In this document: positions 1 to 8,347 of the stretch, piece after piece | How positions within the stretch are numbered: position 1 is the stretch's first letter | Layout of the letters: every line of letters begins with the position of its first letter | Assembly (NCBI RefSeq): GCF_021390155.1 | Contig: NZ_CP089985.1 | Span: 4,165,001-4,229,000 of the forward strand | Direction: 5' to 3' | From: Pseudomonas sp. HN11 | GTDB lineage: Bacteria; Pseudomonadota; Gammaproteobacteria; Pseudomonadales; Pseudomonadaceae | Length of the DNA stretch: 64,000 bases | The notes under the pieces: generated by a model | The model's database searches: none | Told to the model about the DNA's origin: nothing | What the model saw: only the letters and a program-made list of their open reading frames with translations | Program-made: the position numbers and the translations under genes

Positions 1-1
1 T

Positions 2-643
2 GACGGTTCGAGCTGGTCCGAAGTCATCACCCGTCTCCAGGCCGCCGGCCTGCATGTCACCGCCGTGCAAAACCCGCTGACGTCGGTGGCCGACGATGTC
101 GCCGCCACCAACCGTGTGCTGGACCAACAAGATGGCCCCACGGTGCTGGTTGGCCATTCCTACGCCGGCACCGTGGTAAGCGACGCCGGGGTGAACCCAA
201 AAGTCAGCTCCCTGGTGTACGTGGCTGCTCGCGCACCGGACGCCAATGAAGACTTTGTCGCACTCTCGGCCAAATACCCAACCATGCCTGTGCGGGCTGG
301 CGTGGAGGACCACGACGGTTACCTCACGCTGAGCCAGGACGCCTTCCTCAAATACTTCGCCGCCGACGTGCCGCATGCCAAGGCGCTGGAGCTGTACGCC
401 GTGCAGCAACCCATCACCAAGACTCTATTCAGCGGACGCACCGTCAATGCCGCCTGGCACACCAAGCCGTCCTGGTACGCAGTGTCAGCGAATGACCAAA
501 CGATCAACCCTGACCTGGAGCGCTTCCTTGCCAAGCGGATGAACGCCAGCACCATCGAGCTGCCATCGAGCCACTTGTCGCTGGTGTCCCACGCCAAGGA
601 AATCACCGACTTGATCCTTGAAGCCTCCGGCCGCCAGCCCTGA
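2..643 (+). CDS. Alpha/beta hydrolase, 5' end outside the window
   Basis: The reading frame is open from base 2, so the start codon lies upstream of the window; about 213 residues are visible. The nucleophile elbow GHSYAG is present, about 27 residues after the segment QNPLTSVADDVAA. This layout, and the context of short esterase-like proteins that start DGSSW, fits the small alpha/beta hydrolases often annotated as salicylate esterase-like or non-haem chloroperoxidase-like. A late His (PSSHLSLVSH) probably completes the triad. No signal peptide can be judged because the N-terminus is missing. The substrate cannot be told from sequence. Confidence 0.85.
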   Translation, partial: DGSSWSEVITRLQAAGLHVTAVQNPLTSVADDVAATNRVLDQQDGPTVLVGHSYAGTVVSDAGVNPKVSSLVYVAARAPDANEDFVALSAKYPTMPVRAGVEDHDGYLTLSQDAFLKYFAADVPHAKALELYAVQQPITKTLFSGRTVNAAWHTKPSWYAVSANDQTINPDLERFLAKRMNASTIELPSSHLSLVSHAKEITDLILEASGRQP

Positions 644-754
644 GCCCTGCATTACAAACTTGTCATCATCCTGTTGGTTGGCTGTTCGGGGTGCCCGGTT
701 ACTGTGAAATCACTGCCGCGACCTGGCAGCCAACCCTTTAAGAGAGTTACCACC

Positions 755-1000
755 ATGAAACTGTTTATCCTCGGCTTTGCCGCATTGCTCGCTACCGGTT
801 CCGTGTTTGCCGCCGAACCCGTGATCCACGACAAAACCGGCTTTTTCATCCACCTGGACGTGGCCAAAGTACTGTCAAGCACCGACACCTACGGCCAATG
901 CGGCATCGTCCCGGCGCAACTCAACTACCTCGACAGCCAGGGCCGCGAACATGTGCTGGACTACCAAGTGCAGGGCATCGGTTGCGCCAGTGACAATTGA
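755..1000 (+). CDS. DUF2790 family small periplasmic protein
   Basis: The protein has 81 residues. ATG at 755 is chosen because it follows AAGAGAG and begins a clean signal peptide (MKLFILGFAALLATGSVFA, cleavage after AFA/A). The mature part has the DUF2790 pattern: LDVAKV, a Cys in YGQCGIVPA, LNYLDSQG and HVLDYQVQGIGC. The two conserved Cys could form a disulphide in the periplasm. DUF2790 proteins are common in Pseudomonas and have no established function. It sits 42 bp ahead of a CopR-like regulator on the same strand. In other Pseudomonas such small proteins often lie beside metal-responsive two-component genes, so a role in metal stress is a guess from context. Confidence 0.85.
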   Translation: MKLFILGFAALLATGSVFAAEPVIHDKTGFFIHLDVAKVLSSTDTYGQCGIVPAQLNYLDSQGREHVLDYQVQGIGCASDN

Positions 1001-1042
1001 TCGGGCTACACTTGCGCCACGCATTGAGACAGGGCACTTCCC

Positions 1043-1714
1043 ATGAACATCCTCGTTGTCGAAGACGAACCCAAGGCCGGCAATTACTTGCTCAATGGCC
1101 TACAGGAACTGGGCTACTCCGTCAGCCTTGCCAGAGACGGCGTGGACGGGTTGCACCAAGCACTGGAAACGTCCTTCGACGTGATCGTGCTGGATGTGAT
1201 GATGCCGAAAATGGACGGTTGGGAGGTGCTGCGTCGCCTGCGCAAGGAAGTCGATACGCCGGTACTTTTTCTGACGGCCCGCGATGATATTGCTGACCGC
1301 ATCAAGGGCCTGGAACTGGGCGCTGACGATTACCTGATCAAGCCTTTTTCCTTCGCCGAACTGGTGGCACGCTTGCGCACGCTGACCCGTCGCGGTCCGA
1401 GCCGGGATGAGGAACAGCTACAGATCGCCGACCTGCAAATCGATGTGCTCAAGCGCCGCGTCACCCGCGCCGGCACCCGCATTACCCTGACCAACAAGGA
1501 GTTTGCTCTGCTGCATCTGTTCGCTACCCACCAAGACCAGGTGTTGTCCCGCTCGCTGATCGCGTCGCGGGTGTGGGACATGAATTTCGACAGCGACACC
1601 AACGTGGTGGACGTAGCGGTACGCCGTCTGCGCCTGAAAATCGACGACCCGTTCCAGCTCAAGCTGATCCACAGCGTGCGCGGCATCGGCTACCGCTTCG
1701 ATACACAGCCATGA
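1043..1714 (+). CDS. OmpR-family response regulator, CopR/CusR-like heavy-metal type
   Basis: This 223-residue protein has an N-terminal receiver domain with acidic pocket E7-D8, phosphoacceptor Asp51 (VIVLDVMMP), a TAR motif (FLTARDD) and the conserved Lys in IKPFSF. A C-terminal winged-helix DNA-binding domain follows (about 125-220; [25 protein letters not shown]). The receiver and effector sequence is closest in style to CopR/CusR/IrlR regulators that answer copper or other metals. The stop codon overlaps the start of the sensor kinase (ATGA), so the two are cotranslated. No resistance genes lie next to it, so the stimulus is unproven. Confidence 0.93.
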   Translation: MNILVVEDEPKAGNYLLNGLQELGYSVSLARDGVDGLHQALETSFDVIVLDVMMPKMDGWEVLRRLRKEVDTPVLFLTARDDIADRIKGLELGADDYLIKPFSFAELVARLRTLTRRGPSRDEEQLQIADLQIDVLKRRVTRAGTRITLTNKEFALLHLFATHQDQVLSRSLIASRVWDMNFDSDTNVVDVAVRRLRLKIDDPFQLKLIHSVRGIGYRFDTQP

Positions 1715-3111
1715 TCAAGCGACGTCATTATTCCCTGACTCTGCGCCTGGCGCTGATCTTCGCCCTGCTCGCCTTCGCTTTGCTGGCGACCCTCGGCGTG
1801 GCGCTGTACCGCGAGCTGGAGCGGGAGTTGATCAGGCGCGACGACGCGGCCCTGATCTACCGCGTCGATCAATTGCGCAACCTGCTCAATGACAGCAACA
1901 CCGTCGACTTGATCAAGACCAAGCCGGAGCTGTTTCAGAACATGCTGGGCAATCGTGAATCGGTGCTGAGCATCGCCGCGCCAGGGCAACAACCGTTATT
2001 GACAGTCAACCCCGGCAATATCGACCTGCCCTCCGTCCCCCCCGTCCCGAAGAACCACGAGCTGACGTTTGCAGATGTGCACCACTTTCCCAGCATCGAT
2101 GGCGTGCCCTTTGCGACCGTGGCCGCGTCCATCGACTCGGGCGACCTGGGCAGCCTGCAAGTCACCACGGGACGCCTTATGACCGAGCGCACAGCAGTGC
2201 TCGCCAGCTATCGCCTCAGCGTTTACATCCTGGCAAGCATTGCCGCGATCATCCTGGCTGTTGTTGGGTATCTGCTGGTGCATCGCGGACTTGTGCCGTT
2301 GCGCCGCCTGGCACGGCACGCCCATGGCATCGGCGTCGGTAACCTCGCCGAACGCCTCGACAGCTACGGCGCGCCGAAAGAATTGCTGCCGATGATTGAT
2401 TCATTCAACACCATGCTGGAGCGGCTGGCCAAGGGTTTTGTACAACTGGGACAGGTGTCTACCGACATGGCCCACGAACTGCGCACTCCCATCAATAACC
2501 TGTTGGGCGAAACCCAGGTCGCCCTGCAGCAACACCGCAGCATCGAGAGCTATCAGCAACTGCTGGCGTCCAATGTCGAAGAACTTGAGCGCCTCGCGCG
2601 GATGCTCGACAACATGCTGTTCCTGGCCCGTACCGACCCCGCCAGTGCGCTGCGGCAACGCCAGGAACTGAGCGCAGCGGATGAGGTGGAACGTATCGCT
2701 GATTATTTCGAGGGCCTGGCGGGTGATGTGGATATCAGCATTCATGCCAGCGGTGAAGGGGTAATTTGGGCGGAGCCGATGCTGCTGCGCAGGGCCCTGG
2801 CGAACCTGTGCGCCAATGCCATCAAATATGGTGCGCCGAGTACCGAGCTAGTGATTCAGGCGGTTCCCGATGCCGAGGGCATTCACCTTAGGGTCAGCAA
2901 TCAGGGCGAGACCATCGCTGCCGAGCATTTGCCGCGGCTGTTCGAACGGTTTTACCGGGTGGATGAGTCACGGGAACGATCGGCGCAATCCAATGGGCTG
3001 GGCTTGTCGATCGTGGCGACCATCATGCAACTGCATAACGGGCAGTACAGCGTGAGCAGTGAGGCGGGAGTGACGTGTTTTGATCTGTTCTTTCCAAAGC
3101 GGGAAGACTGA
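1711..3111 (+). CDS. Heavy-metal-type sensor histidine kinase
   Basis: This is a 466-residue membrane kinase. The ATG at 1711 overlaps the regulator stop and gives a correct N-terminal membrane segment (about 10-34). A periplasmic sensor loop of roughly 130 residues follows, then a second membrane helix (about 169-191), a HAMP linker, and the dimerisation/phosphoacceptor box with His255 ([11 protein letters not shown]). The C-terminus is a HATPase_c domain with N box ([10 protein letters not shown]) and G2 box (NGLGLSIV). The arrangement matches the CopS/CusS family that phosphorylates the adjacent regulator. The ligand is inferred only from family resemblance. Confidence 0.92.
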   Translation: MIKRRHYSLTLRLALIFALLAFALLATLGVALYRELERELIRRDDAALIYRVDQLRNLLNDSNTVDLIKTKPELFQNMLGNRESVLSIAAPGQQPLLTVNPGNIDLPSVPPVPKNHELTFADVHHFPSIDGVPFATVAASIDSGDLGSLQVTTGRLMTERTAVLASYRLSVYILASIAAIILAVVGYLLVHRGLVPLRRLARHAHGIGVGNLAERLDSYGAPKELLPMIDSFNTMLERLAKGFVQLGQVSTDMAHELRTPINNLLGETQVALQQHRSIESYQQLLASNVEELERLARMLDNMLFLARTDPASALRQRQELSAADEVERIADYFEGLAGDVDISIHASGEGVIWAEPMLLRRALANLCANAIKYGAPSTELVIQAVPDAEGIHLRVSNQGETIAAEHLPRLFERFYRVDESRERSAQSNGLGLSIVATIMQLHNGQYSVSSEAGVTCFDLFFPKRED

Positions 3112-3236
3112 GCAACAAACGCCCGGTGGTATTTTGCAAAAGTTTGTCTCTTACGGAGGGACTGAAGCCACACTATTCTTCGTTCCCAAGGGGCTCAAGG
3201 CAGAGCCCGCAGCGGTAACCATAGGGAGACACGGGA

Positions 3237-3461
3237 ATGGAAATGCGATTAGGTTTACTGGAAAAGGGGCTGGCTGAAATGAATGAGAAGCTGATCACCG
3301 TTTCGGGCAAGGCAGACGCCATGGATAAGCACTTCGCGTCCAAGACAGACCTGGCAACCACTGAACTGAACATTATCAAGTGGTACGTGGCCACTGCATT
3401 CGCAATGACAGGCCTGGCCTGCGCCATCACCTTCGGGCTCATCCGACTGTTTGCAATGTGA
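3237..3461 (+). CDS. Small single-span membrane protein with coiled-coil N-terminus
   Basis: This is a 74-residue protein of unknown function. A GGGAG ribosome binding site sits about 8 bases before the ATG. The first 45 residues look helical and amphipathic (LLEKGLAEMNEKL), typical of a short coiled coil. A single hydrophobic span (WYVATAFAMTGLACAITFG) follows, and the protein ends soon after. This pattern resembles small tail-anchored coiled-coil proteins found in many Pseudomonas genomes. It lies alone between the kinase and the convergent pcp gene. No function is assigned. Confidence 0.65.
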   Translation: MEMRLGLLEKGLAEMNEKLITVSGKADAMDKHFASKTDLATTELNIIKWYVATAFAMTGLACAITFGLIRLFAM

Positions 3462-3476
3462 GAAGCGTCGGGCCGG

Positions 3477-4118
3477 TCAGCTGACCTGCCCGCCCACTTC
3501 TTTTGCATCCACGGGCGTTTGCCACGCCGCCAGCACAGCCGCCTGCAATCCCGCAACCATGGTGCCCAGCGCCATCGAGGGCCGCTGCGAACCCGCCACC
3601 TGCTCCGGCAGAAACGGTACGTGGATAAACCCACTGCGCACCCCAGACCCTGCAAGCGCATGCTGCAATAGATAAAACACCTGATTACACACAAACGTCC
3701 CCGCCGTCTGTGAAACCGAGGCCGCGATTCCCATTTCGCGCACGCTCTGGACCATCGCCTTGATCGGCAATGTGGTGAAATAGGCCGCCGGGCCGCCTGT
3801 CACGACTGCCGTATCGATGGGCTGCTCGCCCAGGTTATCGGGAATGCGAGCATCGTTGATATTGATCGCCACCCGTTCGATCGAGATATCACTACGGCCT
3901 GGCCCCAGGCCAGTCGCTATCACCATCGCCGGGCGTAATTCGTCGATCAACTGGGTCAGGCACTCGCCAGCGTTGGCAAACGCGCAAGGCAGTTGGCGCG
4001 CCACAATCTGCACACCTGGCGCCAAGGAAACACCTTCCAACTGGCGCACCGCTTCCCATGACGGATTCACCGAGTCTTGATCAAAGGGCTCGAAGCCCGT
4101 CAGCAGTACAGTTTGCAT
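3477..4118 (-). CDS. pcp: Pyrrolidone-carboxylate peptidase
   Basis: The 213-residue cytoplasmic cysteine peptidase of family C15 removes N-terminal pyroglutamate from peptides. The family triad is visible at canonical places: Glu81 (SIERVAIN), Cys144 (TFVCNQVFY) and His166 (GFIHVPFLP). The N-terminal LLTGFEPF motif is also typical. Its start is 7 bp from the end of the DUF979 gene, so pcp is the last gene of a three-gene operon with the DUF969/DUF979 permease pair. This supports a role for the permease in importing peptides or pyroglutamyl compounds. Confidence 0.96.
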   Translation of the reverse strand: MQTVLLTGFEPFDQDSVNPSWEAVRQLEGVSLAPGVQIVARQLPCAFANAGECLTQLIDELRPAMVIATGLGPGRSDISIERVAININDARIPDNLGEQPIDTAVVTGGPAAYFTTLPIKAMVQSVREMGIAASVSQTAGTFVCNQVFYLLQHALAGSGVRSGFIHVPFLPEQVAGSQRPSMALGTMVAGLQAAVLAAWQTPVDAKEVGGQVS

Positions 4119-4125
4119 CTTGGCC

Positions 4126-5076
4126 TCACATCAACAGGTAGAGCAGGACAATATTGACCACCAGCATCATCAACGCGGTGGGAAATTGTGCCTTGATCAC
4201 GGCATTCTTGTCCGGCAGCTCCAATAACGCTGCTGGCACGATGTTGAAATTGGCGGCCATCGGCGTCATCAAGGTCCCGCAATAGCCAGAGAACATGCCA
4301 ATTGCCGCCATCACCGCCGGATTCCCGCCGTAGATACCCACCAGCACGGGCACGCCGACACCGCCAGTCATCACCGGAAACGCCGCGAAGCCGTTCCCCA
4401 TGATCACCGTAAACAAGGCCATGCCCAGCACATAGACCATCACTGCCACCAACTTGAAATCCAGGTTGATGTAGGTAGTGGTGACATGCGCAACGGCCGT
4501 ACCGACCCCCGCTTCGTTAAACAGCAAGCCGAGCATCGCCAGCATTTGCGGAAGCACCATAGCCCAGCCAAGGGCTTCAGTGAGACGGCGGGACTCACGA
4601 AGCGCTTGCACCGGCGTATCACGGGTGAGCCAGCAAGCCAGGCCAAGAGCAATCAGACAACCTATCCCAAGAGAAACGAAAGTGGTGTTTTTCGGATCCA
4701 GCAGCGGTACACCGCCGATCTCGGTGTGCTTGAGTAATACCGAGCCAATCACCGTGGTCAGCGGAATGGCCAACGCAGGAATGAAGAGTTTGTGGCCCAA
4801 TCGACCGGCACTGGCGCGGGATGCCTTGTCATGCAACTCAGCATGCTTGCCACGGCCGACGCCGCCCATGCCGGCGATCAATGCCATTACCACGACGCCA
4901 GCGCCGATGACCACCGAAGGCAGTCGCTCGCCAATCAGGAACGGAATGGCGAACAACAGCCAGAACAATGCACTGGACCAGCGCTTGGGATGGGTTCGGT
5001 CCATCAAGATCATGCCCGCCGTGATCAGCAGCAGAACCCCGGCCAGCCAGTACAGGTATTGAATGGAAATGATCAT
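4126..5076 (-). CDS. DUF979 family membrane permease subunit
   Basis: This 316-residue integral membrane protein has about ten hydrophobic segments. Its sequence fits DUF979, which always pairs with DUF969; the two look like halves of a permease of the ion-transporter superfamily type. Features include the opening helix YWLAGVLLLITAG, a Gly-rich membrane stretch around GNGFAAFPVMTGGVGVP, and a YCGTLMTPMAANF segment that could line a substrate site. Its ATG overlaps the end of the DUF969 gene by four bases, so the pair is translationally coupled. Transport of a pyroglutamyl peptide or 5-oxoproline is inferred from the neighbouring pcp gene. Confidence 0.88.
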   Translation of the reverse strand: MIISIQYLYWLAGVLLLITAGMILMDRTHPKRWSSALFWLLFAIPFLIGERLPSVVIGAGVVVMALIAGMGGVGRGKHAELHDKASRASAGRLGHKLFIPALAIPLTTVIGSVLLKHTEIGGVPLLDPKNTTFVSLGIGCLIALGLACWLTRDTPVQALRESRRLTEALGWAMVLPQMLAMLGLLFNEAGVGTAVAHVTTTYINLDFKLVAVMVYVLGMALFTVIMGNGFAAFPVMTGGVGVPVLVGIYGGNPAVMAAIGMFSGYCGTLMTPMAANFNIVPAALLELPDKNAVIKAQFPTALMMLVVNIVLLYLLM

Positions 5077-5789
5077 TGCGCGGCCTCCACTGGCGTAGTG
5101 GCCGGCGTCATCTCACGGGTAAGTCTTCGATCGAACCGGTGCAGGCGAATCGCATGGACGATGAACGCGCAAATCGCTGTAGGAATGCCCCACACCGCAA
5201 TGTGCAAAGGTTCCACATCAATACCCGAGCCGAGCAGGAACGTGTGCATCAACGCGATCGCGCCAAAGGCGACAAAAATGTCTTCACCAAAAAACAGACC
5301 GACATTATCCGTCGCGGCGCACATGGCCAACACCTTGTGACGGAGTTTATCCGGCAGTTTGCCGTAGCGTTTTTCCGCAGCGCCCTCGGCCATGGGCGCC
5401 AGCAACGGGCGCACCATCTGCGGGTGCCCACCCAGGCTGGTCAATCCCATGGCAGCGGTGGATTCGCGCACAAACAGATAGATGATCAACAAACGCCCCA
5501 CCGTGGCGCGCTCGAACCGCGCAATCCAGTTCTGCGCATGCAGGCGCAGCCCGTGACGCTCCAGCAGGCCGATGACCGCCAGGGGCAACAAAAGGATCAA
5601 TTGCAAGGCACGGGTCTGAAGGAAGCCATCGCCCATGGTCGCGAGGATTTTTTCCAAGGGGAATTGGGCTGCAAGCCCCGTGGCGATAGCGGCGGCGGTG
5701 ACTACTAACAGCGGGTTGAAGCGCAAGACAAAGCCAACCACGATCACAAGTACGCCGATCAACGGCCATAAGTTCACAACAGTTTGCAT
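5073..5789 (-). CDS. DUF969 family membrane permease subunit
   Basis: The protein has 238 residues. The start at 5789 is preferred over an upstream codon at 5825 because AAGGA lies about 10 bases before it and the protein then begins directly with the first membrane helix (VNLWPLIGVLVIVVGF). Several further helices are visible, with the motif ESTAAMGLTSLGGHPQMVRP and a likely pore segment near DNVGLFFGEDIFVAFG. It is the first gene of the DUF969-DUF979-pcp operon. A perfect inverted repeat lies 47 bp upstream of the start and may be an operator. Confidence 0.88.
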   Translation of the reverse strand: MQTVVNLWPLIGVLVIVVGFVLRFNPLLVVTAAAIATGLAAQFPLEKILATMGDGFLQTRALQLILLLPLAVIGLLERHGLRLHAQNWIARFERATVGRLLIIYLFVRESTAAMGLTSLGGHPQMVRPLLAPMAEGAAEKRYGKLPDKLRHKVLAMCAATDNVGLFFGEDIFVAFGAIALMHTFLLGSGIDVEPLHIAVWGIPTAICAFIVHAIRLHRFDRRLTREMTPATTPVEAAQ

Positions 5790-5835
5790 GGCGGTGAGGT
5801 CCTTAAGTGCGCGCTGCGGCGCCATTACAGCAGGA

Positions 5836-5854
5836 TGTGAACAAAGGGTTCACA
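5836..5854. promoter_or_regulatory. Candidate operator upstream of the DUF969-DUF979-pcp operon
   Basis: The sequence reads TGTGAAC, five spacer bases, then GTTCACA: perfect 7-bp arms 47 bp before the chosen start of the DUF969 gene. Symmetry, size and position are those of a dimeric repressor or activator site. No matching regulator gene is adjacent, so the binding protein is unknown. It could also form a short hairpin in the 5' leader. Confidence 0.45.
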
Positions 5855-5885
5855 GCAAGAAGTGGCGTGCAGTCGGCTCGGTTTT

Positions 5886-6365
5886 TTATTGTTGACCCGG
5901 AAGGTCGAGCGTCAGTGGCGGCAACTTTGCTGCCTGGGGGCGGGAGGTGTCCAACAAGAAAAATTGTTGCTGCGAACCAATAAATTTTGTGGGTGATTGA
6001 AACAACTGTGGATTCTTCCCGAAGGCACGAGCTCCATGTTTTTCGATAGCTGGTTCGATTTGCCGCTTGTCATCAGCCGTCAAGCAAATAGGGTCTTCAG
6101 ACAGGCCGTTACATAGTTTCCAGAGACTTTCGAGGCCACGTCTTAATTCGCTTGGCATTGCGTTACCACAGGCGACCAAGGTATCGCTCAACGGCAACAT
6201 TGTCATGGACCAAGCTTCGCATGCAGGGCAGTCCGGAATAGTTTTTTGTTGCGCATCTGCACTCATCGCCAAGAATTCCAGAGCAGGAAACGCTTCACAA
6301 ACGGCGAGCACCCGCTTGTATTCACCCTCCCCATACCACTCCCAGAGTGTCGTCGCAAAGTCCAT
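5886..6365 (-). CDS. Hypothetical protein of 159 residues, first gene of the variable region
   Basis: The ATG at 6365 is chosen because it follows TTTAGGAGC at correct spacing; the frame can be extended to 6524 but the extra 53 residues are Arg/Trp-rich and look non-coding. The protein begins MDFATTLWEWYGEGEYK, is probably soluble, and has a C-x-x-C pair (PDCPACEAW) near residue 46. No family is recognised. A short frame ending in TAG ten bases before this start reads through the conserved leader shared with the gene at 9928-10167. Codon use is less biased than in the neighbouring core genes. Confidence 0.6.
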   Translation of the reverse strand: MDFATTLWEWYGEGEYKRVLAVCEAFPALEFLAMSADAQQKTIPDCPACEAWSMTMLPLSDTLVACGNAMPSELRRGLESLWKLCNGLSEDPICLTADDKRQIEPAIEKHGARAFGKNPQLFQSPTKFIGSQQQFFLLDTSRPQAAKLPPLTLDLPGQQ

Positions 6366-6397
6366 CTCGAAGCTCCTAAACCATTTCCACCGCCGTC

Positions 6398-6475
6398 CAA
6401 ATTCGCATGTCGTTCCCTCGCTGTTTAGGTGGGACTTTAGCATCCGGAACAGGACGCAAAAGGCCCAACGCCGAC
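6398..6475 (-). promoter_or_regulatory. Leader/promoter segment duplicated at 10158-10235
   Basis: Read on the minus strand, this segment carries a possible promoter (TTGCGT, then GCTAAA about 16 bases later), the leader AGCGAGGGAACGACATGCGA, and a potential mini-ORF of ten codons (MRIWTAVEMV then TAG) that ends just before the ribosome binding site of the 159-residue gene. About 70 bp align with 10158-10235, with the 20 bases around ATGCGRAT nearly identical. The same 5' leader is thus attached to two unrelated small genes. Confidence 0.5.
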
Positions 6476-6587
6476 TGGGGAACCATGGCCTTGTTGTGCG
6501 TAGGTCATTGGACGGATACCGCAAGGCTTGCGTAGCGGCTCATCTGAACCACACGACGGACCGTCTCGTATGGCACTAAGGAAGTAA

Positions 6588-6827
6588 TTATGATGCGGGG
6601 TGTGGCCACCAATCATTTGGCAATTGCTTGATGACTGACAGGTTGGAGATTACGACCCAGACGCAACCGCTCGATAGCACACGAACCCGGTGGTCGTTGT
6701 ATTCAAAGATGTGGTTATAGTGCGCAATTCTGGGTTCCCCGAGCTTCAGCCTGAAGAGACTGGAGTAATCCGACGCGAGCTGAGCGATCTTACGAAGGCC
6801 AACATTGACTGCCGCATTCTTGAACAT
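6588..6827 (-). CDS. Possible small hypothetical protein, 79 residues
   Basis: The frame has an ATG at 6827 and ends in TAA. It has a plausible globular composition (IFEYNDHRVRVLSSGCVWVV) and ends with an Asp-Trp-Trp-Pro stretch. It lies in the variable region between the leader repeat and the IS66 remnant, with base composition lower in GC than the core. I do not recognise a family. It could be a fragment of a longer gene broken by the adjacent insertion-sequence debris rather than an intact gene. Confidence 0.35.
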   Translation of the reverse strand: MFKNAAVNVGLRKIAQLASDYSSLFRLKLGEPRIAHYNHIFEYNDHRVRVLSSGCVWVVISNLSVIKQLPNDWWPHPAS

Positions 6828-6873
6828 ATCCGTCCGGCTAAGTCATCTATCCCGGCCTGCAAAGCCAAGACAT

Positions 6874-6901
6874 GGTGTGCACTCAAATTTAAGTGGACAC
6901 C
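6874..6901. repeat. 28-bp imperfect palindrome beside the IS66 remnant
   Basis: The sequence has arms GGTGTGCACT and AGTGGACACC around the core AAATTT, with one mismatch in the outer arms. It resembles terminal inverted-repeat ends of some insertion sequences joined head to head. It sits immediately before the transposase fragment, in a region already marked by mobile-element decay. It may be the scar of a lost element, or a symmetric binding site. Confidence 0.35.
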
Positions 6902-6928
6902 AGTTCTAGCCTTTTAAGCGGGTCTTTC

Positions 6929-7135
6929 ATGCAGCCACAACGCCGTTCCAACTGGCTCTTTGCGGGTTCGTTGCGCAGCGGCAAACGAGCGGCAGCGATC
7001 ATGAGCTTGATCCAGTCTACGCGGCTCAACGGGCATGATCCGTATGCCTATTTGAAGGATGTACTCACGCACCTGCCAACTCAGCGCGCGAGTGAGATTG
7101 GGCAACTGTTGCCACATCAGTGGGTGCCTATCTGA
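6929..7135 (+). pseudogene. IS66 family transposase (TnpC), C-terminal remnant
   Basis: The frame (open from about 6893) encodes only the last 65-70 residues of an IS66-type transposase. The conserved end is clear: NWLFAGSLRSGKRAAAIMSL, then LNGHDPYAYLKDVLTHLP and QLLPHQW. Full-length TnpC is about 500 residues, so nearly 90% of the gene is missing, including the DDE catalytic domain. No tnpA or tnpB lies nearby. It marks past insertion-sequence activity at the left part of the island. Confidence 0.88.
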
Positions 7136-7290
7136 CTTTCGCAAAGTGCGTTGACGGCACGCTGACGGTTGCCGTGGGCCTGGGGACCGCACTGATGCTG
7201 TAGCAGACGCGGCAGGCGTCAGCGCATCGCGTCGAAGTTCCTGGATAGGCCCAGGTGATGGGCATCGGCGCTTACGTGGCCCAGTCCGGA

Positions 7291-8178
7291 TCAAGTTTTG
7301 AAAAGCTCCGCGCCCATGAAATCGATGAATGCGCGCAGCTTCGGCGCCCGGTGCTTGCTCGATGGCCAAAGCATGCGGAAGGTGCCCTGATGCTGGTTGA
7401 AGTCGTCCAGCACCGTCACCAGTTCGCCGGCCGCAATGGCATCACGCACCATGAAGTCCGGCAGGCAGGCGATTCCAAGGCCATCGCGGGCGACGTGAAA
7501 CAGGGCCTCGGTGGTGTTGCATACCATCGAGGCCAAGAGGACGGGTTCTGCCTCGCCCTCCTGCCTGCGCAAGGGCCACGACTCGAACTTGCCGGTACTC
7601 GGGAACTTATGTTGCAGGCACGCGTGGCCCGTCAGGTCGGCGGGTTCGCGCGGAGTGCCGCGCGCGGTGAAGTACCGGGGCGAGGCAACTAGCAGCAGCT
7701 TGAAAGTGCCCAGTGCACGGGACATCAACCGGGAATCAGTCGGTTCTCCGGTGCGAATGACGGCATCGAATCCGTCCTCAATTACATCAACCATCCGATC
7801 CGAGAAATCCACGTCCAGTTCGATGGCGGGGTAGCGGTGCATGAAGGCCGTCAGCGCCGGCATGACCAAGCTGCCTACCAGCGGCATGCTCACGCGCAGC
7901 TTGCCCTGGGGCGCTTGCCGGGTTTCCGACAGTTCCAATTCCGCCGCCTCGACCTCGCAGAGGATGCGCCGGCAACGCTCCAGGAACAGCGTGCCCTCGG
8001 CGGTCAGCGTGATACTGCGCGTGCTACGGTGGAGCAGGCGCACGCCCAGCCGCTCCTCCAGCCGGGCCACGCTCTTGCCCACGGCGGAAGACGAGACGCC
8101 GAGCACGCGCCCGGCTTCCGAAAAGCTACGGGCTTGCGCCGCCTGCACGAAGAACGCGATGCCATTGAGGGAGTCCAT
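7291..8178 (-). CDS. LysR-family transcriptional regulator
   Basis: This 295-residue regulator has an N-terminal winged helix-turn-helix (about 1-60; FSEAGRVLGVSSSAVGKSVARL style) and a C-terminal substrate-binding-like effector domain (about 90-295). It belongs to the DSF- or CrgA-like group by the pattern RLLHRSTRSITLTAEG. It is divergent from an MFS exporter 170 bp away, the classic arrangement in which a LysR protein controls its neighbour. A symmetric site TCCGA-N5-TCGGA lies in the shared intergenic region. The ligand is not evident. Confidence 0.93.
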   Translation of the reverse strand: MDSLNGIAFFVQAAQARSFSEAGRVLGVSSSAVGKSVARLEERLGVRLLHRSTRSITLTAEGTLFLERCRRILCEVEAAELELSETRQAPQGKLRVSMPLVGSLVMPALTAFMHRYPAIELDVDFSDRMVDVIEDGFDAVIRTGEPTDSRLMSRALGTFKLLLVASPRYFTARGTPREPADLTGHACLQHKFPSTGKFESWPLRRQEGEAEPVLLASMVCNTTEALFHVARDGLGIACLPDFMVRDAIAAGELVTVLDDFNQHQGTFRMLWPSSKHRAPKLRAFIDFMGAELFKT

Positions 8179-8202
8179 TCTTCACCGTTCTAAGAAAATT
8201 TG

Positions 8203-8217
8203 TCCGATATGTTCGGA
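8203..8217. promoter_or_regulatory. Candidate LysR operator between regulator and MFS gene
   Basis: A perfect dyad TCCGA-TATGT-TCGGA lies 25 bp upstream of the regulator start and 131 bp upstream of the exporter start. A second, wider inverted pair (TAAGAAAA at 8191-8198 and TTTTCTTA at 8230-8237) is centred close by. Nested dyads in a divergent intergenic region are what a LysR tetramer site would look like. Binding is inferred, not shown. Confidence 0.4.
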
Positions 8218-8347
8218 ACCTTAGCCCATTTTTCTTAATCGAGCCCGCACTTACTCTGACGGCTGCGCAGGTTGGATGCGGCTGTCTTGGCTTTCGAGAT
8301 ATGGGACGCCTGCCTGACCCTCTAATGACTCTTTGCGGATGTTTCCC

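Noticed and set aside
5826..5890. A copy of the tRNA-Val 3' end as the far attachment site of the island
   Set aside because: No stretch resembling the last 20-40 bases of tRNA-Val(GAC) could be found near the left boundary.
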